Positions 21,058 through 25,334 of a stretch of DNA of 25,334 bases are shown one piece after another (positions within the stretch are counted from its first letter, which is position 1; every line of letters begins with the position of its first letter). The notes under the pieces were generated by a model. That model searched no databases, was not told the origin of the DNA, and was given only the letters and a program-made list of their open reading frames with translations. This DNA is from Bacillota bacterium (GTDB taxonomy: Bacteria > Bacillota > Clostridia > Oscillospirales > Oscillospiraceae), in the NCBI GenBank assembly GCA_029268085.1, contig JAJUHD010000011.1, forward strand, positions 1 through 25,334, read 5' to 3'. Position numbers and translations under genes: made by a program.

Positions 21058-21903
21058 TCAATAAGCTACGATTATGCCGCCCGCATTGGCATATATTGTG
21101 CTAATGCCGCCGGCTCTGAGTATCTTGCACTCCTTGAACGGCACTTTAGCCATGATATAGTCACGCGCCTGACGAGCCCTGTCGGGGCACTGGCAGTGGG
21201 TGATATAAAGATCATGTCCGCTCATATCCTTGCCCTTGCATCTTTCGGCGATCTGCTCCGCCATTTTGGCAACAGCCCTGTCCATCGAAAGCGCCTTTCC
21301 CCTTACGCAGATATTTCCTGTCTCATCGCCGCCCATGATGAGCTTGAGCTTCAGAGCACCCGTGATAATCGACTGGAGGTGGTTCAGACGGCCGTTCTTA
21401 CGAAATACCTCCAGCGTTTCGAGAATAAAATACGTCGTCAGACTGTTTATAAATTCGAGTGTCTGTTTTACGACTTCGTCGAAAGGGATTCCGGCTTCTG
21501 CAAGAGAAAGTATTTTCTCACAGACCGCGATCTCACCAGAAGCAGCACTTTTTGAACTAAAAATAAAAATATTCTTCTCAGGATATTTTTCCTTAAACAT
21601 ATTTGCAGCAACAACGGCGCTTCCGTAGCTTCCGCTCAGCTTATCCGACAGTGTCACAACGTAAATATCGTCCGCGCCGCAGTCATAGGCTTCAAAATAA
21701 GCGCCCGGCGCAGGGCAGGCGGATTTCGGCGCGTTAAGGGACGCCGCCATTTTGCTGACCAAAGTTGCACAGCGGAGGCTCTCGTCATCGATGTATGTCT
21801 CTCCGTCCAGTTCGATCGTAAGGGGTACACGCTTAATCCATTTATAATCGTCTTCTAGATAGGGATAGTCGCAGCAGCTGTCTCCGATTATTCGAAAGCT
21901 CAA
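21058..21903 (-). CDS. DegV family fatty-acid-binding protein
   Basis: DegV proteins bind long-chain fatty acids in a cleft and act as FakB-type partners of fatty acid kinase in Bacillota; the role here is inferred. The N-terminal family start is MSFRIIGDSCCDYP; the middle carries VVTLSDKLSGSYGSAVVAA, with the conserved Ser-Gly-Ser/Thr, and SAASGEIAV. A C-terminal domain ends near GGIIVAY. The length of 281 aa is typical. The start is TTG at 21903, with GAGGTG 7 nt upstream; no ATG is available nearby. A consensus promoter lies at 21988-22016. No fakA kinase gene is in the window. Confidence 0.92.
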   Translation of the reverse strand: MSFRIIGDSCCDYPYLEDDYKWIKRVPLTIELDGETYIDDESLRCATLVSKMAASLNAPKSACPAPGAYFEAYDCGADDIYVVTLSDKLSGSYGSAVVAANMFKEKYPEKNIFIFSSKSAASGEIAVCEKILSLAEAGIPFDEVVKQTLEFINSLTTYFILETLEVFRKNGRLNHLQSIITGALKLKLIMGGDETGNICVRGKALSMDRAVAKMAEQIAERCKGKDMSGHDLYITHCQCPDRARQARDYIMAKVPFKECKILRAGGISTIYANAGGIIVAY

Positions 21904-21987
21904 AGCTCAACACCTCATATTCATAGATTGTTAATAGATATGGTAATCAATAACATATTAGATAGTAACGACTACCATTTTAAGATG

Positions 21988-22016
21988 ATTATACTCTCAA
22001 TAGATACGCATGTCAA
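21988..22016 (-). promoter_or_regulatory. consensus promoter of degV-family gene
   Basis: Perfect TTGACA (22011-22016) and TATAAT (21988-21993) on the minus strand with a 17-nt spacer; leader about 75 nt. Confidence 0.8.
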
Positions 22017-22064
22017 TTGCGTTATTTGAATATAAGATGTGCAAATCCAATTGGCAGCGTAAAA

Positions 22065-22667
22065 TCAGCGCCGGGCAAGCTCGGCTATAATATCTGCGCA
22101 GCTTTCGATCCCCAGCTTCCCGCTGTTGAGGCTGATATCATAATTGCTGCTCATACCCCATATTCTTCCTGTATAGTTTTTATAATATACCTTCCGTTTT
22201 TTATCTTTTTCCTCAAGACGCTTTTCCGGAGCGTCGTCTCTTTCTCCGTAGAGCCTGACTATTCTGTCTGCTTTAAACTTTGTATCGGCATAAATATACA
22301 CATGAAGCGCATCCGGGCAATCCTTCAGGATATAGTCCGAGCAGCGGCCGACTATGACACAGGGACCTTTTTCAGGCAGACGCTTAATAATGTTGTGCTG
22401 TATTACATACAGCTTGTCGGAAATATCCGAGTAGCCTTCGAATCCGCTGCTTCCGGAGCGCGCAAGATTGAACAGAAAGCTTGACGTTGAAGTCGCGTCC
22501 TCTCCCCTACGCTCAATAAAATCCGGCGAATAGCCGCTTTCCTTTGCGATAAGCTCAACCAGAGCCTTATCGTAAAATGTGTAACCGAGGCGTTCGGCGA
22601 CAGCGTGTGCGATAGTTCGTCCGCCGCTCCCGAATTCGCGGCTGATAGTAATGACTTTTTTGCTCAT
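22065..22667 (-). CDS. cytidylate kinase-like family protein
   Basis: A P-loop protein of the cytidylate-kinase-2 family; the true substrate is not established for this family. ITISREFGSGGRTIAHAVAERLGY near the N-terminus is the phosphate-binding loop. FYDKALVELIAKESG follows, then PCVIVGRCSDYIL, then a basic lid region (KADRIVRLYGERDDAPEKRLEEKDKKRKVYY). The 200-aa size fits. It is distinct from essential Cmk, which normally carries a different P-loop context. The start ATG follows GGAGG by 7 nt. It begins 49 bp after the AEC transporter gene and is probably co-transcribed with it. Confidence 0.88.
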   Translation of the reverse strand: MSKKVITISREFGSGGRTIAHAVAERLGYTFYDKALVELIAKESGYSPDFIERRGEDATSTSSFLFNLARSGSSGFEGYSDISDKLYVIQHNIIKRLPEKGPCVIVGRCSDYILKDCPDALHVYIYADTKFKADRIVRLYGERDDAPEKRLEEKDKKRKVYYKNYTGRIWGMSSNYDISLNSGKLGIESCADIIAELARR

Positions 22668-22716
22668 TTCGAATCCTCCGATACGTCAGGTGTATTTAAA
22701 AACACTCTTGGGGTTT

Positions 22717-23655
22717 TTAAAAAAGGAATTCTGCAAACTGCGCCCATAGCGGTATTGTAATTGTGCTTGCGACGATAGAATAGAACACGCTGCCCGCGCT
22801 TTCGAGTCTCGCTTCGGGGTCGGACTCATACTGTATCGTGAACGCGGCGAGCAGTGAAGCAACGGGAAGCGAGGAGTAGATGATAACGGTTTTTGCAACG
22901 AGAGGGTCGGCCGGAACAAAATACATAATTGCCACAGTTACCGCCGGCATTATCATGTTACGCAGAAGGGGCATAAGAAGATACTTCGGCTTAAGAAGAG
23001 ATTTCACTTCATTTTTCCCAAGGGAGATGCCGCAGAGGATCATCCCCATCGGCGAAGTGACCGCTCCTACCGCTGATATTGTCTTATCAATGGGAGCGGG
23101 CAGCTCGAAACGCGCCATATAGAGCAAAAGCCCGATAAGCACTGCGGCAACCGGAGGCGAGAGCCAGCCCTTCAAATGCTGAATAAAACTCATTTTTTCA
23201 TGTTCCGTGCCCGGAGGGGAAAGCAACGGCTTTGCCGAGCTGTAATACACCATCCGGATAGGCGCTGTAAACACCACGAAATAAAGCAGTCCCGTCTGCC
23301 CGTAAAGCGCCTCGGCAACCGGTATTCCGACGAATGAAAAATTCGTGAACATCGCGCCGAAGCGCAGTATTCTGCCGGTACAGCTCCTGCCGCAGATAAT
23401 ATAAACAAGCTGACCTATTCCGAAGCAGAGCGCCAGGTATGCGATGCTGAGAAATGCCAGAATAGCGCAGTTACGCATTTCGTCCGATGAATATGGGGCG
23501 TTAAAAGAGCTGATTATCATACAGGGCAGAGCAATATTCAGAAGGAAAGACGTCAGCGATGAATCAAACTTCTCGTCAACCATTCCGAGCCGCCAGATAA
23601 AAAAACCGATCACTATAAGAAATAAAAGCTGAAGCGACAGCTGAAAAGCAAGCAT
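22717..23655 (-). CDS. AEC (auxin efflux carrier) family transporter
   Basis: A 312-aa membrane protein of the AEC family; bacterial members include malate and other carboxylate carriers, and the substrate here is unknown. About ten hydrophobic helices are visible, from LQLLFLIVIGFFIWRLGMV to the last near FYSIVASTITIPLWAQF. Family features include FLLNIALPCMIISSF in the second helix, FTNFSFVGIPVAEALYG in the middle and SSLPVASLLAAFTIQY near the C-terminus. The ATG follows AGAGGAA. It lies 46 bp beyond a terminator-like hairpin after the SPFH gene. Confidence 0.92.
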   Translation of the reverse strand: MLAFQLSLQLLFLIVIGFFIWRLGMVDEKFDSSLTSFLLNIALPCMIISSFNAPYSSDEMRNCAILAFLSIAYLALCFGIGQLVYIICGRSCTGRILRFGAMFTNFSFVGIPVAEALYGQTGLLYFVVFTAPIRMVYYSSAKPLLSPPGTEHEKMSFIQHLKGWLSPPVAAVLIGLLLYMARFELPAPIDKTISAVGAVTSPMGMILCGISLGKNEVKSLLKPKYLLMPLLRNMIMPAVTVAIMYFVPADPLVAKTVIIYSSLPVASLLAAFTIQYESDPEARLESAGSVFYSIVASTITIPLWAQFAEFLF

Positions 23656-23701
23656 TTTGTTTCCTCTTTGTCTGTTAGGGTAAGGAAGGATATAAGAAAG
23701 C

Positions 23702-23725
23702 GGGCGGTTTCGGCAAAAACCGCCC
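23702..23725 (-). terminator. terminator-like hairpin after the SPFH gene
   Basis: GGGCGGTTT (23702-23710) and AAACCGCCC (23717-23725) pair over 9 bp. The minus-strand 3' flank is only moderately T-rich, so it may be leaky. Confidence 0.55.
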
Positions 23726-23742
23726 TTGGATATGATTTGTTG

Positions 23743-25038
23743 TTACTTTACGTCGTTTTCATTGAAAGGATCGCCGCACTCTGGGCAGAACTTCGGCGGA
23801 TTTTTAGGATCGTCAGGCTCCCAGCCGCACTTGTCGCATTTATATAAGAGTGCATCTGCGGGCTTGGGCTTTCCGCATTCCGGACAGAACTTTCCCTTGT
23901 TCACCGCGCCGCAGGAGCATGTCCAGCCGACTGTTTCAGACGGCTTCTGTTTTCCGCAGTTTGAGCAGAATTTGCTCGTATTTGCTGTCCCGCAGGAGCA
24001 GGTCCAGCTATCTGATGCGGCGGGCTTTCCGCCCATTGTGAAAAGATTCTGCGCGTTTGCGCCGCCAGCAGTTTGCGCCATATTCAGGCCCGCGAAGCCC
24101 ATGAAAGCTCCCCCGCCTCCCTCGTTCTTCGCAGCTGACTGCATAGCTTCAGCCTGCGCTCCGACAAGGTGCGCCGCCGCCATGGTCGGATCGCGGAATG
24201 CGGCGTTGCGCTGGAGCTGTTTTATCATCTCTTCGTCCTCATCCGAGGCTGTTACGGAGCTTACGCCCAGTGAGATGATAGAGATGCCGCGAAGCTCGCG
24301 CCACTTCTTTGAAAGAACATCGTTCAGAGCATCCGCAAGCTCCATCGTATGACCCGGAAGAGCGCTGTAACGTATGCCCATTTCGGAAATCTTCGCAAAT
24401 GCGGGCTGAAGAGCTGTAAGAAGCTCGCTCTTGAGCTGACCGTCAATCTCCGATCGCCTGTAGTCCCAGTCGACATTGCCGCAGACGTTAGTATAGAACA
24501 GCATGGGGTCGACGATACGGTATGAATATTCACCGTAGCAGCGAATTGCGATATCCACATCAAGCCCGACGTTTTTATCGACGACGCGGAAAGGAACGGG
24601 GTTCGCCGTTCCGTATTTATTCCCGATGAGCTCCTTGGTATTAAAGTAATATACGCGCTGATCCTTTGCGGTATCGCCGCCGAAGGTAAAACGCTTGCCG
24701 ATGGTCTTGAAGGTTTCTGAAACCGAGGCCCCGAGATTCCCGACAAAGACGCTAGGCTCCGTCGATGTATCGTATACAAATTCGCCGGGTACGGCGCATA
24801 GCTCGACAATTTTGCCCTGCTCGACGATTATCATACACTGACCGTCGTTTACTGCAACGATCGAACCGTTCGAAATGATATTTTCTTCGGCTTTTGTGTT
24901 TGAACTGCGTTTTGAACTGCGCTTCATTCCCTTTTGGACAAGAACCTCCTGATCCAGCGCGTCACAGTAAAAATACTCTCTCCACTGGTCGGCAAGCACG
25001 CCTGAAAGCGCGCCGACGCCTGCTTTTAAAAGACCCAT
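23743..25038 (-). CDS. SPFH-domain protein with three C-terminal zinc ribbons (YdjI-like)
   Basis: Probably a membrane-associated scaffold; Bacillus YdjI, with the same SPFH plus zinc-ribbon plan, takes part in membrane-stress responses. The first 290 residues form the SPFH/virion-core-like domain (IVAVNDGQCMIIVEQGKIVELCAVPGEF near 60, and RCYGEYSYRIVDPMLFY in the middle). An Ala/Gly-rich linker follows. The tail carries three treble-Cys modules: CSCG with FCSNCG, CSCG with FCPECG, and CDKCG with FCPECG. Length is 431 aa, and the ATG has AAAGGAG 7 nt upstream. It follows the AIM24-family gene by 59 bp. Confidence 0.88.
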   Translation of the reverse strand: MGLLKAGVGALSGVLADQWREYFYCDALDQEVLVQKGMKRSSKRSSNTKAEENIISNGSIVAVNDGQCMIIVEQGKIVELCAVPGEFVYDTSTEPSVFVGNLGASVSETFKTIGKRFTFGGDTAKDQRVYYFNTKELIGNKYGTANPVPFRVVDKNVGLDVDIAIRCYGEYSYRIVDPMLFYTNVCGNVDWDYRRSEIDGQLKSELLTALQPAFAKISEMGIRYSALPGHTMELADALNDVLSKKWRELRGISIISLGVSSVTASDEDEEMIKQLQRNAAFRDPTMAAAHLVGAQAEAMQSAAKNEGGGGAFMGFAGLNMAQTAGGANAQNLFTMGGKPAASDSWTCSCGTANTSKFCSNCGKQKPSETVGWTCSCGAVNKGKFCPECGKPKPADALLYKCDKCGWEPDDPKNPPKFCPECGDPFNENDVK

Positions 25039-25097
25039 GACAGATCTCCTTTCCGATGCCGGTCAGAGCAGTCGCTGCTTGCATCCGGCGCATTTTT

Positions 25098-25334
25098 CTA
25101 GTTGCTTGAAGTCGGTATATAAGGAATTATTTTGGACGCGAATTCGGGCATGCTGACTGTCTGCAGATATACCCTTCCTGGTCCCCTGAGAATTGAGAGA
25201 AACAGCCCTTCGCCTCCGAACAGCACATTTTTAAAGCCTTTGACTGTTTCCGCCGTATATTGCACACTTGCCTCATAAGCCGCAATGTTTCCGGTATCAA
25301 CCTTCAATATCTCGCCGGGTGCAAGATCCTTTAC
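25098..25334 (-). CDS. AIM24/TIGR00266-family protein, C-terminal part only
   Basis: The reading frame is open to the window edge, so the visible 79 codons are the C-terminus of a longer protein. Visible text includes LAPGEILKVDTGNIAAYE, then FGGEGLFLSILRGPGRVYLQT, typical of the beta-rich AIM24 family of unknown biochemical function. An internal ATG at 25307 is not the true start. The gene stands directly upstream of the SPFH/zinc-ribbon gene; this pairing suggests shared membrane-related work, as inference. Confidence 0.85.
   Translation of the reverse strand, partial: VKDLAPGEILKVDTGNIAAYEASVQYTAETVKGFKNVLFGGEGLFLSILRGPGRVYLQTVSMPEFASKIIPYIPTSSN

Noticed and set aside
1..25334. CRISPR arrays, insertion sequences, integrases or attachment sites
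   Set aside because: No regularly spaced repeats, transposase-like frames or flanking duplications were seen; the tRNA genes show no adjacent partial copy.

Overview
The window looks like a chromosomal segment of an anaerobic, spore-forming Bacillota of class Clostridia, probably an Oscillospiraceae-like lineage. Supporting this are a PEP-synthesising pyruvate phosphate dikinase, the NADH sensor Rex, an S-layer-homology protein, a complete cotJABC spore-coat operon, strong AGGAGG ribosome sites and frequent GTG/TTG starts. The family assignment is inference. No transposase, integrase, CRISPR array or prophage is visible, so this is mostly housekeeping DNA with a few striking regulatory stretches.

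Layout. Positions 1-540 hold the start codon and promoter of a gene leaving the window, a highly foldable intergenic block that may be a non-coding RNA, and the ppdK terminator. From 570 to 6436 the minus strand carries rex, an SLH-domain exported protein, mnmE and ppdK in close series. They are probably one transcript from a promoter at 6541-6569, which would couple a redox regulator to a central-carbon enzyme. An mrp/NBP35 ATPase (6793-7629) is divergent from rex. The minus genes at 7690-10876 are an exported protein with copper-amine-oxidase-like and degenerate NodB-like parts, then a sugar-nucleotidyltransferase, thiamine pyrophosphokinase and HAD phosphatase; the last three are joined by 4-bp overlaps. 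tRNA-Asp and tRNA-Thr form a small operon at 11060-11217, followed by cotJA-cotJB-cotJC and a small unknown gene on the plus strand.

The minus strand from 15988 to 12925 is an ABC uptake system of the TrpX/BMP-like type (lipoprotein, permease, ATPase). Its transcript begins at a consensus promoter. It then encodes an unannotated 40-codon leader peptide with a perfect ribosome site and a run of seven Tyr/Phe codons in nine, and next a 12-bp GC-rich terminator just before the lipoprotein gene. This is the layout of a ribosome-mediated aromatic-amino-acid attenuator and is the most interesting item in the window.

The remainder is minus strand. It holds rplS (L19) with its own leader and terminator, then lepB-rbgA-rnhB-yraN-thrC as a tight operon. 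Upstream are a lone degV gene, a cytidylate-kinase-like gene behind an AEC-family transporter gene, and an SPFH/zinc-ribbon protein next to an AIM24-family gene cut by the window end.
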